Assembly: GCA_965228425.1 (NCBI GenBank)
Contig: OZ245815.1
Coordinates: 1,736,001-1,800,000 of the forward strand
Length of the DNA stretch: 64,000 nucleotides
Source: JAJFJD01 sp965228425
GTDB lineage: Bacteria > Pseudomonadota > Alphaproteobacteria > UBA8366
Direction: 5' to 3'
The notes beneath the pieces are model-generated. The model was given only the letters and a program-made list of their open reading frames with translations, was not told where the DNA came from and did no database searches. Numbering within the stretch: the first letter of the stretch is position 1; the number at the start of each line of letters is the position of its first letter. The translations under genes were made by a program, and so were the position numbers. Positions 40,877-50,283 of the stretch are shown piece by piece.

Positions 40877-41744
40877 GGAAATGGAGGGCGATCCCGAAAC
40901 GATCGTCGCGCGCTTGGACGCGTCGGCGGAACGGCGTCTCACGCCGTGCGGCGATGGCGACATGGTTTGGCGCATCTGGGGCGACGGGCCGGCGCTTGTG
41001 CTGCTGCACGGAGGGCATGGTTCCTGGACGCATTGGATCCGCAACATTCCGGATTTGTCCGCGCGGTACCGTCTCTATGTGCCTGATTTGCCGGGATACG
41101 GTGAGTCCGGAACGCCGGCGGAGCCGCACACGTCCGAAAACCTTGGCGAGATCGTCGCAAATGGCGTCAATCTTGTCCTGCCGCACGAATCGACCTGTGC
41201 GATGGCCGGTTTTTCGCTTGGCGGAATCGTCGGCGGGAGCGCCGCCGCCCTGCTCGGGCCGAGGCTACAAACCTTCGTCGTCATCGGTTCGAGCGGGCTG
41301 AACCTGCCGCGGGCGAGTATCGACGGCTTGCAGAAATGGACCCCCGAAATGCCGGATGCCATCCTGCGCGATATCCACCGGCAAAATCTTGCGACCATCA
41401 TGGTTGCGGACCCGGCCAGCATAGATCCCCTGGCCTTGCAGCTTCAGATGTCGAACACGTTGAAAGCGCGGGTAAAGGGCAGTGCGATCGCCCGGTCGGA
41501 CGCCCTGCGGCGGGCGTTGCCGGCGATCAAGGCGCGCCTCGTCTGCATCTCCGGGGCGGCGGACGTCTACGTAGTCGATAGCGTGCCGGAACGGAAATCG
41601 GTCTTTCATGCCGTCCAGCCGGATACGCCCTTTCACTTCATCGACAACGCCGGACATTGGGTGATGTACGAACAAGCCGAGGCGTTCAACAGCATTCTGG
41701 ACCAGGCATTGCGCACCGCGGCGCCTGGGGACATCTTCCGATGA
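40869..41744 (+). CDS. alpha/beta hydrolase, tandem copy 2
   Basis: 291 residues. H-G-G-H-G-S-W-T-H-W-I-R-N at about 47-59, nucleophile Ser116 in A-G-F-S-L-G-G, His263 in N-A-G-H-W-V-M-Y-E. Same architecture as its neighbours and the closest in sequence to copy 3 in the first 60 residues (L/I-T-P-C-G-D-G-D). ATG 40869 lies inside the end of copy 1; its stop overlaps the start of copy 3 (ATGA). Substrate unknown. Confidence 0.85.
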   Translation: MDKEMEGDPETIVARLDASAERRLTPCGDGDMVWRIWGDGPALVLLHGGHGSWTHWIRNIPDLSARYRLYVPDLPGYGESGTPAEPHTSENLGEIVANGVNLVLPHESTCAMAGFSLGGIVGGSAAALLGPRLQTFVVIGSSGLNLPRASIDGLQKWTPEMPDAILRDIHRQNLATIMVADPASIDPLALQLQMSNTLKARVKGSAIARSDALRRALPAIKARLVCISGAADVYVVDSVPERKSVFHAVQPDTPFHFIDNAGHWVMYEQAEAFNSILDQALRTAAPGDIFR

Positions 41745-42625
41745 GCGGCGCGGTGCCAGACCCGATACGGCAAGACGAAGCGCCCGCGGATTGCGTGCGG
41801 CGCTTCATCGACGCGGCAACGCGCCGGATCACACCGTGCGGCGACGGCGATCTGGTGTGGCATATCTTCGGCAATGGCCCGCCGCTTGTTTTGTTGCACG
41901 GCGGTTTCGGGCGCTGGAGCCATTGGATTCGCAATATCCCGGTGTTGGCCCGGCACTTTACCTTGTATCTGCCCGACATTCCCGGCCATGGAGACTCCGC
42001 CGTCCCGCCCGATCCCTATACGGGTCTCTCGATTTCGGCGCTCATCAAGGACGGATTGGAGATACTCGTCCCCGAAGGACCGCCGATCGCCGCCGCCGGG
42101 TTTTCGTTCGGCGGAATCATCGGCGGCTGCTTGGCGGCGCAATATCCAAGGGTTGAAAAGCTTGCTATATGCGGTTCGAACGGGCTGGGATTGAACCGGG
42201 GTGCGATTTCCGGGCTGCGGCATTGGCGCGGCGTCACGGATCCCGACGAACTAGCCGCGGTTCATCGCAACAACCTTGAAATCGTGATGTTCGGCGACCC
42301 GCGGCGTGTCGACGACCTGGCGGTTCATCTACAGACGGTCAATGCGCCGGACGCTCGGATCAAAGGGCGGCTGATCGCCGTGACCGACGCGCTGGCCGCG
42401 GCACTGCCGGCGGTCGAGGGGCGGATCGTCCCGATTTTCGGGGCGCTGGATTGCTATGCAAAGGACTATATGGACGAACGCGTCGCGCTGTTCCGGTCGA
42501 TCCAGCCGGACAGCGAATTCCGGATCATCGAAGACGCGGGGCATTGGGTGATGTACGAACAGCCCGACCGTTTCAATGCCGTCCTGCTGGAGGTGCTGGG
42601 CATAAAGGACGATGCCCATGGATGA
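41741..42625 (+). CDS. alpha/beta hydrolase, tandem copy 3
   Basis: 294 residues from ATG 41741, which overlaps the preceding stop; the frame is open further upstream inside copy 2. H-G-G-F-G-R-W-S-H-W-I-R-N, nucleophile Ser122 in A-G-F-S-F-G-G-I-I-G-G, His in D-A-G-H-W-V-M-Y-E. The acid position reads G-A-L-D-C-Y. Substrate unknown. Overlaps copy 4 by 14 bp. Confidence 0.85.
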   Translation: MSGAVPDPIRQDEAPADCVRRFIDAATRRITPCGDGDLVWHIFGNGPPLVLLHGGFGRWSHWIRNIPVLARHFTLYLPDIPGHGDSAVPPDPYTGLSISALIKDGLEILVPEGPPIAAAGFSFGGIIGGCLAAQYPRVEKLAICGSNGLGLNRGAISGLRHWRGVTDPDELAAVHRNNLEIVMFGDPRRVDDLAVHLQTVNAPDARIKGRLIAVTDALAAALPAVEGRIVPIFGALDCYAKDYMDERVALFRSIQPDSEFRIIEDAGHWVMYEQPDRFNAVLLEVLGIKDDAHG

Positions 42626-43514
42626 CACGGTCGCCCGGCCGGTTGCCTCCGATGGGACGGCCGGAGAGACGCCGTCGGAAACCGTGGCGCGGATCGATGC
42701 GCACTCCGAGCAGCGCCGCACCCGCTTCGATGGCGGTGAGATGGTCTGGCGGGTGTGGGGGCAGGGCCGTCCGCTCGTTCTCTTCCACGGCGGGTATGGT
42801 ACCTGGACGCATTGGATCAAGAATGTCGTGCCGTTGTCCCGGCATTTTCAGGTCTTCGCGGCGGACATGCCGTCGCATGGCGAGTCCGACACGTTGCCGG
42901 GTCGCCCGAGCCGCGACGCGATGGCCGATGCCATCGGCGCCGGATTGGATCAGCTTTTCGGCAAGGAACAGGCCTACGATATCGCCGGGTTCTCTATGGG
43001 CGCGAATCTGTCAGCGGCCATCGCGTTGGCACATGGTGGCAATCTCGACAATCTTGTCGTGGTCGGACCCGGCGGGCTCGGCGTTTCGTCGAAAAAGATC
43101 GTGGGGCTGCAACGCTGGCGGCCGGACCTGCCGCGCGAGATATTGGATCGGCGGCACAGCAACAATCTCGGCGTCATCATGTTCCACGACAATACCCGGA
43201 TCGACGACTTGGCGGTGCATCTGCAGCGCGAAAACGGGTTGCGCATGCGGTTCCGGATATCCCGCAGCGGCATCAATACCTTGCTGAAGGACAATCTACC
43301 GCGAGTCCGGTGCCGGCTTACGGCGATATGGGGCGATGGCGATGTTTACGCCGAGGGCGGCCGGGACGATCGGATCGCCGTCATGCGGGAATCGCATCCC
43401 GATCTGGACGTCCGCATCGTCGCGGATGCAGGCCATTGGGTAATGTACGAACAGGCCGAGGCGTTCAATGCGGTCTTGCTGCAATCCTTGGGCGTGGCAC
43501 CGGCATCGTCTTGA
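42612..43514 (+). CDS. alpha/beta hydrolase, tandem copy 4
   Basis: 300 residues. F-H-G-G-Y-G-T-W-T-H-W-I-K-N, nucleophile Ser128 in A-G-F-S-M-G-A-N, acid in W-G-D-G-D-V-Y, His in D-A-G-H-W-V-M-Y-E. The most diverged of the four (no second Gly after the elbow, and R-F-D-G-G in place of T-P-C-G-D-G). Start ATG 42612, or 42618. Last gene of the four-hydrolase operon; convergent with a LysR gene 15 bp away. Confidence 0.85.
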   Translation: MPMDDTVARPVASDGTAGETPSETVARIDAHSEQRRTRFDGGEMVWRVWGQGRPLVLFHGGYGTWTHWIKNVVPLSRHFQVFAADMPSHGESDTLPGRPSRDAMADAIGAGLDQLFGKEQAYDIAGFSMGANLSAAIALAHGGNLDNLVVVGPGGLGVSSKKIVGLQRWRPDLPREILDRRHSNNLGVIMFHDNTRIDDLAVHLQRENGLRMRFRISRSGINTLLKDNLPRVRCRLTAIWGDGDVYAEGGRDDRIAVMRESHPDLDVRIVADAGHWVMYEQAEAFNAVLLQSLGVAPASS

Positions 43515-43529
43515 AACGAATGCTTAAGA

Positions 43530-44447
43530 TTACGCGGCAGGCACGCGGCGACGGGTTTCGCCGGTCAGCGTGGCCGCTTCCCGCTTGAAGAGATCGATCA
43601 ACTCGTCCATCACGGCACGCACCAGCGGCACCCGCCGTAAGTCCGGATGCACGATGAGGTGCTGCTCGCTCTCGAGTTCGTCGATGGGTGGCGTCAGCCG
43701 CACGAGCGACGGGTCGTTGTCCGCGGTGAAGCAAGGCAGGATGCCGAGACCGACGCCTTTGCGGACCGAATCGTAGAGCACGAGGCCATTGTTGACCCGG
43801 ACCACCGGCTGCTGCCCCGCAAGTTTGCCCGCCAGCCAAATTTGGGTGTCGAACCGCGCGTGGTCGCCGTCATATCCCACCCAGGGACAATCCTGATAGC
43901 GCGCCTCGGATCGGGCTGCTGGAAAGCGCCGGACCAAATCAGCCTCGCCATAGACGGCATAGGAAATAGCGCCGAGCTTTCGGGCGATCAGCGCCGGGTT
44001 TTCCGGCAGGCAGGCCCGCAAAACGAGATCGGCTTCCCGCTTTGAAAGGTTCGCATTCAGGTGGCTGATGGCGACTTCGAATTCGACTTCCGGCAGCCGC
44101 GCCTGTAATTCCGACAAATGATCGGTCAGGAATTGCGCTGCAATTTCGAATACCGAGAGGCGGATCGTGCCGCTGACCCGGTCGGCAAGCGTGGCCTGCC
44201 GGCGCTGAATGGCTTCGGCGGTTTGTTCCATCGCCTCCGCCAGCGGCAACAGTTCCTCCGCCGCCGGGGTCGGAACGAACCCGTCCGGCAGCCGGTCGAA
44301 CAGCCGTGTGGACAGGCTCTGCTCCAAGGCTTTCAACCGCCGGCCGACGGTCGGCTGCGTGACCTTCAGCACGCGGGCCGCCGCCGAGAGATTGCCTTCG
44401 CGGGCAACGGCGAGAAACACTTGCATGTCATCCCAACTCAAGCTCAT
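43530..44447 (-). CDS. LysR-family transcriptional regulator
   Basis: 305 residues. HTH at the N-terminus (F-L-A-V-A-R-E-G-N-L-S-A-A-A-R-V-L and V-T-Q-P-T-V-G-R-R-L-K-A-L-E), then a LysR effector domain. The form (S-W-D-D-M-Q-V-F and short linker) is like the LysR group that includes AmpR/GcvA relatives. Divergent from the ABC exporter gene across 155 bp that contains an inverted repeat at 44474-44493, and convergent with the hydrolase cluster, so either is a possible target; the exporter is the better guess. Confidence 0.88.
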   Translation of the reverse strand: MSLSWDDMQVFLAVAREGNLSAAARVLKVTQPTVGRRLKALEQSLSTRLFDRLPDGFVPTPAAEELLPLAEAMEQTAEAIQRRQATLADRVSGTIRLSVFEIAAQFLTDHLSELQARLPEVEFEVAISHLNANLSKREADLVLRACLPENPALIARKLGAISYAVYGEADLVRRFPAARSEARYQDCPWVGYDGDHARFDTQIWLAGKLAGQQPVVRVNNGLVLYDSVRKGVGLGILPCFTADNDPSLVRLTPPIDELESEQHLIVHPDLRRVPLVRAVMDELIDLFKREAATLTGETRRRVPAA

Positions 44448-44473
44448 GCGACGATCCTATTCGAAATTTGCCG

Positions 44474-44493
44474 AATTCTATCTATACAGAATT
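44474..44493. promoter_or_regulatory. inverted repeat AATTCT-N8-AGAATT, candidate LysR site
   Basis: A perfect 6-8-6 inverted repeat, 26 bp upstream of the LysR start and 109 bp before the ABC gene. LysR sites typically follow T-N11-A with dyad symmetry, which this fits. Function inferred. Confidence 0.45.
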
Positions 44494-44602
44494 GTTTAAA
44501 GGCTATGCGAATTTGAGTGGAGATCAACATTTATCTTAATGGTTAGATCGCCAATTGAGAATCAGTGTCAAACGGCGTCGCAGCGTGTAAGGTCTTTTTT
44601 CC

Positions 44603-47600
44603 ATGTATTTCGACACAAGACTTTGGGGTTTCACGAAAGGCGTCCGCGGGCGCATCGTGTGGTCGGTTCTGATCGGCATTTTGGCGGCCGCCGTCGGCGT
44701 CGCCCGTCTGGCGATGCTCGGCTGGCTGTTGGCGATGGTCTTCCAGGGCACACCGCTGGAAGACCTGATGTTGCCCTTCGCCGCGGTCGCGGCGGTGATG
44801 GTCCTGCGCGGCGGGCTGGAATATGTCCGCATCATGATCGCCCATCGGACCGCGGCGATCGTGCAGCTTCATATCCGCAGGCAGCTTTTCGATAAGATGA
44901 CCGAACTGGGGCCGGCTTATTTGGGGCTGGAGCGGACGGGCGCGGTCATCACCTCGATGGTGGATGGGGTCGAGCAGCTTGAGACCTATTTCGGACAATA
45001 TCTGCCACAGCTCTTCGTCGCGGCGCTGACGCCGGTCGGTATCTTCCTGTTCGTTATGTTTCTGGACCTGCCCGTTGCGCTCACGCTGACCGGGTTTGCC
45101 CTGTTCACGCTGATCGCACCGCAGGCGTTCCATCGCATGGACCGCAAGAACAGCAAGCGGCGGTCCACATCCTACAAGGCCTTCGCCGCGGAGTTCCTGG
45201 ATTCGGTTCAGGGCCTGGCGACGCTCAAGGCGTTCGGGCAAAGCGGATCGCGGGCGCGCATGTTGGCCGAGAAGGCGCATGACCTGTTCCAAAGCACCAT
45301 GTGGGTGCTGGCGACCAACGCCCTGGCGCGCGGCATCACCGATATCGGAATCGCCGTCGGCGCGGCGGCGACGCTGGCGGTCGGCGCCTATCGCGTCACC
45401 GAGGGCGATATGACCCTCGCGGCCCTGCTGATCATTCTGATGATGGGTGTCGAAGCGTTCCGCCCGCTTCGGGAATTGCGAGCGCTGATGCATCAGGGCA
45501 TGGTCGCGCAGGCGTCGGCCCAGGCCGTCTTCGGCTTGCTCGATTCAAAGCCGATCGTACGGGACGCCGAGGGTGCGTCCGCATTGGAGCGGTTGGACCC
45601 GACGATCGAGTTCGACGACATCACCTTTTCCTATCCCAGCGGCCGCAGTCCGGCCCATCGAGGTTTGTCTTTCTCCGTCGCCGCCGGCGAGCGGATTGGG
45701 GTAGTCGGGCCAAGCGGGTGTGGTAAGTCTTCCATCGTCCGGCTGCTGTTGCGGCAATACGACCCGCAGGAGGGGGCGGTGCGGATCGGCGGCAAGGACT
45801 TGCGCGATCTCAGCCTGGACGCCATCCGAAGCCAACTCGCCGTCGTCAATCAGGACACGTACCTGTTCCACGGGACGGTCGAGGACAACCTGCGTCTCGG
45901 CAAACCCGATGCCACGCAGGAGGAGTTGGAGGAAGCCGCGCGGACGGCGAATGCCCATGAATTCATCCGCCGTTTGCCGCATGGTTACGAGACCGTCGTC
46001 GGCGAGCGTGGTTTGCGTCTCTCGGGCGGTCAGCGGCAACGCATCGCCATTGCCCGCGCATTGTTGCGCGACGCGCCGATCCTGGTCTTGGACGAAGCGC
46101 TGTCGGCGGTCGATGCGGAGAACGAGGCGATCATCCAGGATGCGCTGGACCGTTTGATGGAAGGGCGGACGACCCTGATATTGGCGCACCGGTTGTCCAG
46201 CGTCATCGGCGCGGACCGAATCCTGGTGATCGAGGACGGCCGCGTCAGCGAGTCCGGATCGCATGCGGCATTGATGGCGCAGGGTGGCGCGTATCACCGG
46301 CTCATGGCTGGGCAGGCGCAGGATCGCGATCCGGGCGAGGCCGAGCTTTTCGTCGCGGAGGCGGGCGACCCGCCCCCGGTGGAAGATTCGATCCCCGGCA
46401 TGATCGACATGGCACAGATGGAGCCGACGGACGCGATCCTCCGCGCCGAGGGCATGGGGTGGGCCGACTGCGTTCGGGAACTCATGACCTTCGTGAAGCC
46501 GTGGAAGGGCAAGCTGACCCTCACATTCGTGCTTGGCGTTGCGCGGACGCTCGCCTTCATCGGCGTCGGCGTGTTCAGCGCGTTAACGGTGGCTGCGATC
46601 AAGAACGGCACGCCCTACGAAAGTTACCTGATCTGGCTGGCCATCGCAGCACCGGCCGCGGGAATATTGCACTGGCTCGAATCCTGGATGGCGCATGACA
46701 TGGCGTTCCGGCTGTTGTCGGATATGCGGATCGATTTGTTCCGTAAACTCGACCAATTGGCGCCGGCCTATTTGCTGCGTCGCCGAACGGGCGACCTGAC
46801 CGGCATGGCAACGCAGGATGTGGAGAAGGTCGAGTATTTTTTCGCCCATACCATCGCGCCGGCTTTCGTCGCCGTGCTTATCCCGACGCTGGTGCTGGCG
46901 ACGCTGGGCGTTTTCGGCTGGCAATTGGCCGCCGTGCTCTTGCCGTTCCTGGCGATCGTCGCGTTAAGCCCATTCTTCATGCGGAAGCGCATCGATGAAC
47001 TCGGTTCGCGCGCGAGCGAAGTACTCGGCGATCTCAATGCCTTCACCGCGGACTCGGTGCAAGGACTCGGCGAAATACTCGCCTTCCAACAATCGGACCG
47101 GCGGCGCGGCATTTTCGTCGAAAAGATCGAACAACACCATCGGGTGCGCATGCCGTATTTCGGCGACCTGACCGCACAGATGGCGATCCTGGAAGGGGCG
47201 ACCGGTCTCGGCGGTCTTGCCGTCATCGTCACCGGCGCGACACTGGTCGGGTCCGGGTCATTGGACAGCGCCTATCTGCCGCTGTTGTCCCTGCTCGCGA
47301 TGGCCGCTTTCCTGCCGATATCGGAAATCGCCCATATCGGCCGCCAGCTTGCCGATACGCTTGCGTCCACGCGCCGGCTTTATGCCGTGCACAACGAGCC
47401 GGTCATCGTGCGCGATGGTCCGGGCGTGCCGTCGAGCGCGGCGAGTAGCGGTGGTGCGGCGCTGGAACTGGAGGATGCGAGTTACAGTTATCACGGCGGC
47501 AATCGTGCGGCCTTGCGCGACATCACCTTCGCTGCGCCGGCCGGCCGGACCATCGCGCTTGTCGGGCCGTCCGGCGCCGGCAAGACGACGCTGGCGCATC

Positions 47601-48196
47601 TGTTGATGCGGTTCTGGGATCCGGACAAAGGCGTCGTACGGATGGATGGGCACGCGCTGACCGACTACAAGCTCGACGATCTGCGCGGCCGGATGGCGTT
47701 GGTCGCGCAGGACACTTATCTGTTCAACGATACCCTGCGCGCCAACATCCTGATCGCGCGTCCCGAAGCGACCGAGGCGGATGTCCAACTCGCGGTCGAC
47801 CGGGCGTCGTTGCGCGAATTTGTCGACAGCGTTCCCGAAGGCTTGGAAACCCGGGTGGGCGAGCGGGGCATGCGATTGTCCGGCGGGCAGCGCCAGCGTG
47901 TCGCCATTGCCCGTGCCTTTCTGAAGGACGCCCCTGTATTGATCCTCGACGAAGCGACGTCGCATCTGGACGCGGTAAACGAGCAGGCCGTGCGCGGCGC
48001 TCTCTCGGAATTGATGAGCGACCGGACCACCGTGGTCATTGCGCACCGGCTTTCGACGGTGCGCTCGGCCGACCTTATCGTGGTGATGGATGAGGGACGT
48101 GTCGTGGAAACGGGATCGCATCAGGAATTGCTGGCGCGCGGCGGGCTGTACGCAAAGCTCGTATCGCGGCAGATTTCGGGCGCCGCGGCGGAGTAG
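44603..48196 (+). CDS. double ABC exporter: two membrane and two ATP-binding halves in one chain (CydDC-like)
   Basis: 1197 residues, the length of two complete ABC exporter halves fused. First half: six-helix membrane domain (~15-300), Walker A G-P-S-G-C-G-K-S-S near 373, signature L-S-G-G-Q-R-Q-R, Walker B I-L-V-L-D-E-A. Second half: membrane domain (~630-900), Walker A G-P-S-G-A-G-K-T-T near 990, L-S-G-G-Q-R-Q-R, V-L-I-L-D-E-A-T-S. Both halves keep full catalytic motifs. CydD and CydC together export glutathione/cysteine; a fused protein of this layout could do the same, but substrate is not shown. Ribosome site is weak. Followed 9 bp later by an MFS gene; divergent from the LysR gene. Confidence 0.88.
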   Translation: MYFDTRLWGFTKGVRGRIVWSVLIGILAAAVGVARLAMLGWLLAMVFQGTPLEDLMLPFAAVAAVMVLRGGLEYVRIMIAHRTAAIVQLHIRRQLFDKMTELGPAYLGLERTGAVITSMVDGVEQLETYFGQYLPQLFVAALTPVGIFLFVMFLDLPVALTLTGFALFTLIAPQAFHRMDRKNSKRRSTSYKAFAAEFLDSVQGLATLKAFGQSGSRARMLAEKAHDLFQSTMWVLATNALARGITDIGIAVGAAATLAVGAYRVTEGDMTLAALLIILMMGVEAFRPLRELRALMHQGMVAQASAQAVFGLLDSKPIVRDAEGASALERLDPTIEFDDITFSYPSGRSPAHRGLSFSVAAGERIGVVGPSGCGKSSIVRLLLRQYDPQEGAVRIGGKDLRDLSLDAIRSQLAVVNQDTYLFHGTVEDNLRLGKPDATQEELEEAARTANAHEFIRRLPHGYETVVGERGLRLSGGQRQRIAIARALLRDAPILVLDEALSAVDAENEAIIQDALDRLMEGRTTLILAHRLSSVIGADRILVIEDGRVSESGSHAALMAQGGAYHRLMAGQAQDRDPGEAELFVAEAGDPPPVEDSIPGMIDMAQMEPTDAILRAEGMGWADCVRELMTFVKPWKGKLTLTFVLGVARTLAFIGVGVFSALTVAAIKNGTPYESYLIWLAIAAPAAGILHWLESWMAHDMAFRLLSDMRIDLFRKLDQLAPAYLLRRRTGDLTGMATQDVEKVEYFFAHTIAPAFVAVLIPTLVLATLGVFGWQLAAVLLPFLAIVALSPFFMRKRIDELGSRASEVLGDLNAFTADSVQGLGEILAFQQSDRRRGIFVEKIEQHHRVRMPYFGDLTAQMAILEGATGLGGLAVIVTGATLVGSGSLDSAYLPLLSLLAMAAFLPISEIAHIGRQLADTLASTRRLYAVHNEPVIVRDGPGVPSSAASSGGAALELEDASYSYHGGNRAALRDITFAAPAGRTIALVGPSGAGKTTLAHLLMRFWDPDKGVVRMDGHALTDYKLDDLRGRMALVAQDTYLFNDTLRANILIARPEATEADVQLAVDRASLREFVDSVPEGLETRVGERGMRLSGGQRQRVAIARAFLKDAPVLILDEATSHLDAVNEQAVRGALSELMSDRTTVVIAHRLSTVRSADLIVVMDEGRVVETGSHQELLARGGLYAKLVSRQISGAAAE

Positions 48197-48205
48197 ACAT
48201 TTGTC

Positions 48206-49411
48206 GTGACGAATCCTCGGACGCTCGTCGTCGCGCTTTGTACGGCGCTCGTCCTCACCATGACCGGGTTCATGCCGGTCGCGGCGGTTCTTCCGGAAAT
48301 ATTCGCAGATTGGCGCATCACCGAAGCGGAAGCCGGCTGGCTGAACGGCGTTTTCTTCGGCGGGTATGCGGCGGGCGTGCCGTTGCTGTTGCCGCTGACC
48401 GACCGGATGGATTCGCGCCGGGTCATGCTATTCGCCTTTGCGCTCAGCGCGATCGGCGGGTTTGGGTTCGCCTTCTTCGCCGACGGTCTGTGGTCCGGGA
48501 TGGCCTTCCGGGTTTTGGCCGGGATCGGGTTGGCGGGCATTCATTTCCCGGGGCTCAAATTGATCGCCGACCGGCTGGAAGGGACCGCGCGGGAACGCGG
48601 GTCGGCGGTCTATATTTCCATGTTCAGCGTTGGCGGGGCGGCTTCCTTCATCGGCGCGGGTGCGATCGTCGAGTTCTTCCATTGGAAGGCCGTGTTCACG
48701 GTGTCGGGTATTTGCGCGGTCCTGGCGTTCCTACTGGTTGCCATTATCGTTCCAACGCGTTTGGTGACCGCGCCGAAAGACATCGGATTGCTGCCGGACT
48801 TCCGGCCGGTGTTCCGCAACGGCCCGGCGATGCGGTACGTCATCGCCTATTTCGGTCACGTCTGGGAAGTTTTCGCCATGCGCGGCTGGTCGGTAGCCTT
48901 GTTGACCTTCAGTGCGGCGCAGATCGGTAACGAGGAATTCACCGGATGGAATATGGCGATCCTTTCCGGCGCGGTGTCGATTCTGATGATGCCGACCAGC
49001 GTCGGCGTGGCGGAGATCGCCGCCCGGTTCGGCCGGGTCCGGACGGTCTGTTGCGCGTCCGCGGTGACCGTCCTGCTCGTGGTGCTTTTGGTCTTGTTCA
49101 AGACGGGGCCGTTTCTTCTCATCGTGATCTTTGTCGGTACGTATCTGATGGCGGGGTTCGGCGACACCGCGACACTCGCCAACGGGATCGTCGGCGCGGC
49201 GGAGGATCGGTATCGGGGGGTCACGCTAGCGGCTTATGCGCTCTCCGGTTTCATCGGCGGCATGGTCGGGCCCGTGGTGTTCGGGATCGTGCTCGATATC
49301 GCGGGCGGGCGGTATGACGCAACGGCGTGGTCCTGGGCCTTCGGCAGCCTCCTGCTCGGGGCGCTGATTGTGGTGTTACCGTTGACGCTGCATCGGCGAA
49401 AAACGGTCTAG
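48206..49411 (+). CDS. major facilitator superfamily transporter
   Basis: 401 residues with about 12 transmembrane helices. The loop 2-3 motif appears as D-R-M-D-S-R-R-V-M and the first helix region has G-F-M-P-V-A-A-V-L-P. Resembles CynX/NarK-like or sugar-acid MFS carriers without clear identity. GTG start at 48206, 9 bp after the ABC gene, so probably co-transcribed. Its stop and that of the convergent EamA gene share a CTAG. Confidence 0.85.
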   Translation: MTNPRTLVVALCTALVLTMTGFMPVAAVLPEIFADWRITEAEAGWLNGVFFGGYAAGVPLLLPLTDRMDSRRVMLFAFALSAIGGFGFAFFADGLWSGMAFRVLAGIGLAGIHFPGLKLIADRLEGTARERGSAVYISMFSVGGAASFIGAGAIVEFFHWKAVFTVSGICAVLAFLLVAIIVPTRLVTAPKDIGLLPDFRPVFRNGPAMRYVIAYFGHVWEVFAMRGWSVALLTFSAAQIGNEEFTGWNMAILSGAVSILMMPTSVGVAEIAARFGRVRTVCCASAVTVLLVVLLVLFKTGPFLLIVIFVGTYLMAGFGDTATLANGIVGAAEDRYRGVTLAAYALSGFIGGMVGPVVFGIVLDIAGGRYDATAWSWAFGSLLLGALIVVLPLTLHRRKTV

Positions 49412-50283
49412 GTCTGCCGCCGCCGGGTTTCGCGATACATGATGTAGAGGCCGCTGCCGACGACGACGAGCGCGCCGATGATCACCCAGAAATCGGGGAT
49501 ATCGCCCCAGATGATGTAGCCGAACCCAGTGCCCCAAATCAGCGTCAGATATTTGAACGGGACGATCAGCGAGGCTTCGGCGTTGTGGAAGGCCTGGATT
49601 ACCAAATACTGTGCCGCGCCGACGACGATGCCGACAGTTGCCAACAGCAGCAGGTCATTCACCGGCACCGGCTTCCAACCGAACGGCAATGTCGTCAAAC
49701 CGGCGGCCCCAACAGCCAGCATCGTGAATGCGAGAATTGCGACCGGCGAGTCGGACACGCGGATCTTCCGCGTCAGGATATCGCGGAACGCGCCGCAGCA
49801 CGCCGCGCAGAGCGGAAACACCGCGTACCATTGTATAGCGTCGCCGCTTGGCCGCAACATGATCAGGATGCCGAAGAATCCGACGGTGACCGCACTCCAC
49901 CGCCGCCATCCGACGGTTTCGCCTAGTATTAGATGAGCGAGCGCGGTCACAAACAAGGGGCCGGAAAACGCAAAAGCGATCGCATCTGCCAGAGGCAGGT
50001 AGATCAGACCAGTGACGAAGAGAAACGAGGAACCGACGGCACAAGCTGCGCGCAGCGATTGCAGCCGAACATTGCCGAGGCGCAGGGCTCTCAATCCTCC
50101 CGACTGCCATGCAAATAAGGCGATCGGCAACAACGTGAAGACGGAACGGATCGCCATGATTTGGCCAACCGGATAACCATCGGTTAGCCATTTCGTTATG
50201 GTGTCGCTTACCGTCAGCAGCAAGCCGCCGCCGACCATCATTGCGATGCCGCGAAGATTCGTCGAGTGAGCCGCAGCACTCAT
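49408..50283 (-). CDS. EamA/DMT transporter, tandem copy 2
   Basis: 291 residues, ten hydrophobic segments, two EamA repeats. Begins M-S-A-A-A-H-S-T-N-L-R-G-I-A and contains D-T-I-T-K-W-L-T-D-G-Y-P-V-G-Q, nearly the same as in the upstream paralogue (D-A-V-S-K-W-L-T-E-G-Y-P-I-G-E). ATG 50283 overlaps the upstream gene's stop (ATGA). Substrate unknown. The pair may form a heterodimer or a simple duplication. Confidence 0.85.
   Translation of the reverse strand: MSAAAHSTNLRGIAMMVGGGLLLTVSDTITKWLTDGYPVGQIMAIRSVFTLLPIALFAWQSGGLRALRLGNVRLQSLRAACAVGSSFLFVTGLIYLPLADAIAFAFSGPLFVTALAHLILGETVGWRRWSAVTVGFFGILIMLRPSGDAIQWYAVFPLCAACCGAFRDILTRKIRVSDSPVAILAFTMLAVGAAGLTTLPFGWKPVPVNDLLLLATVGIVVGAAQYLVIQAFHNAEASLIVPFKYLTLIWGTGFGYIIWGDIPDFWVIIGALVVVGSGLYIMYRETRRRQT

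Noticed and set aside
39983..43514. Pseudogenes or frameshifted fragments of one hydrolase
   Set aside because: All four frames are full length with intact nucleophile, acid and His motifs.
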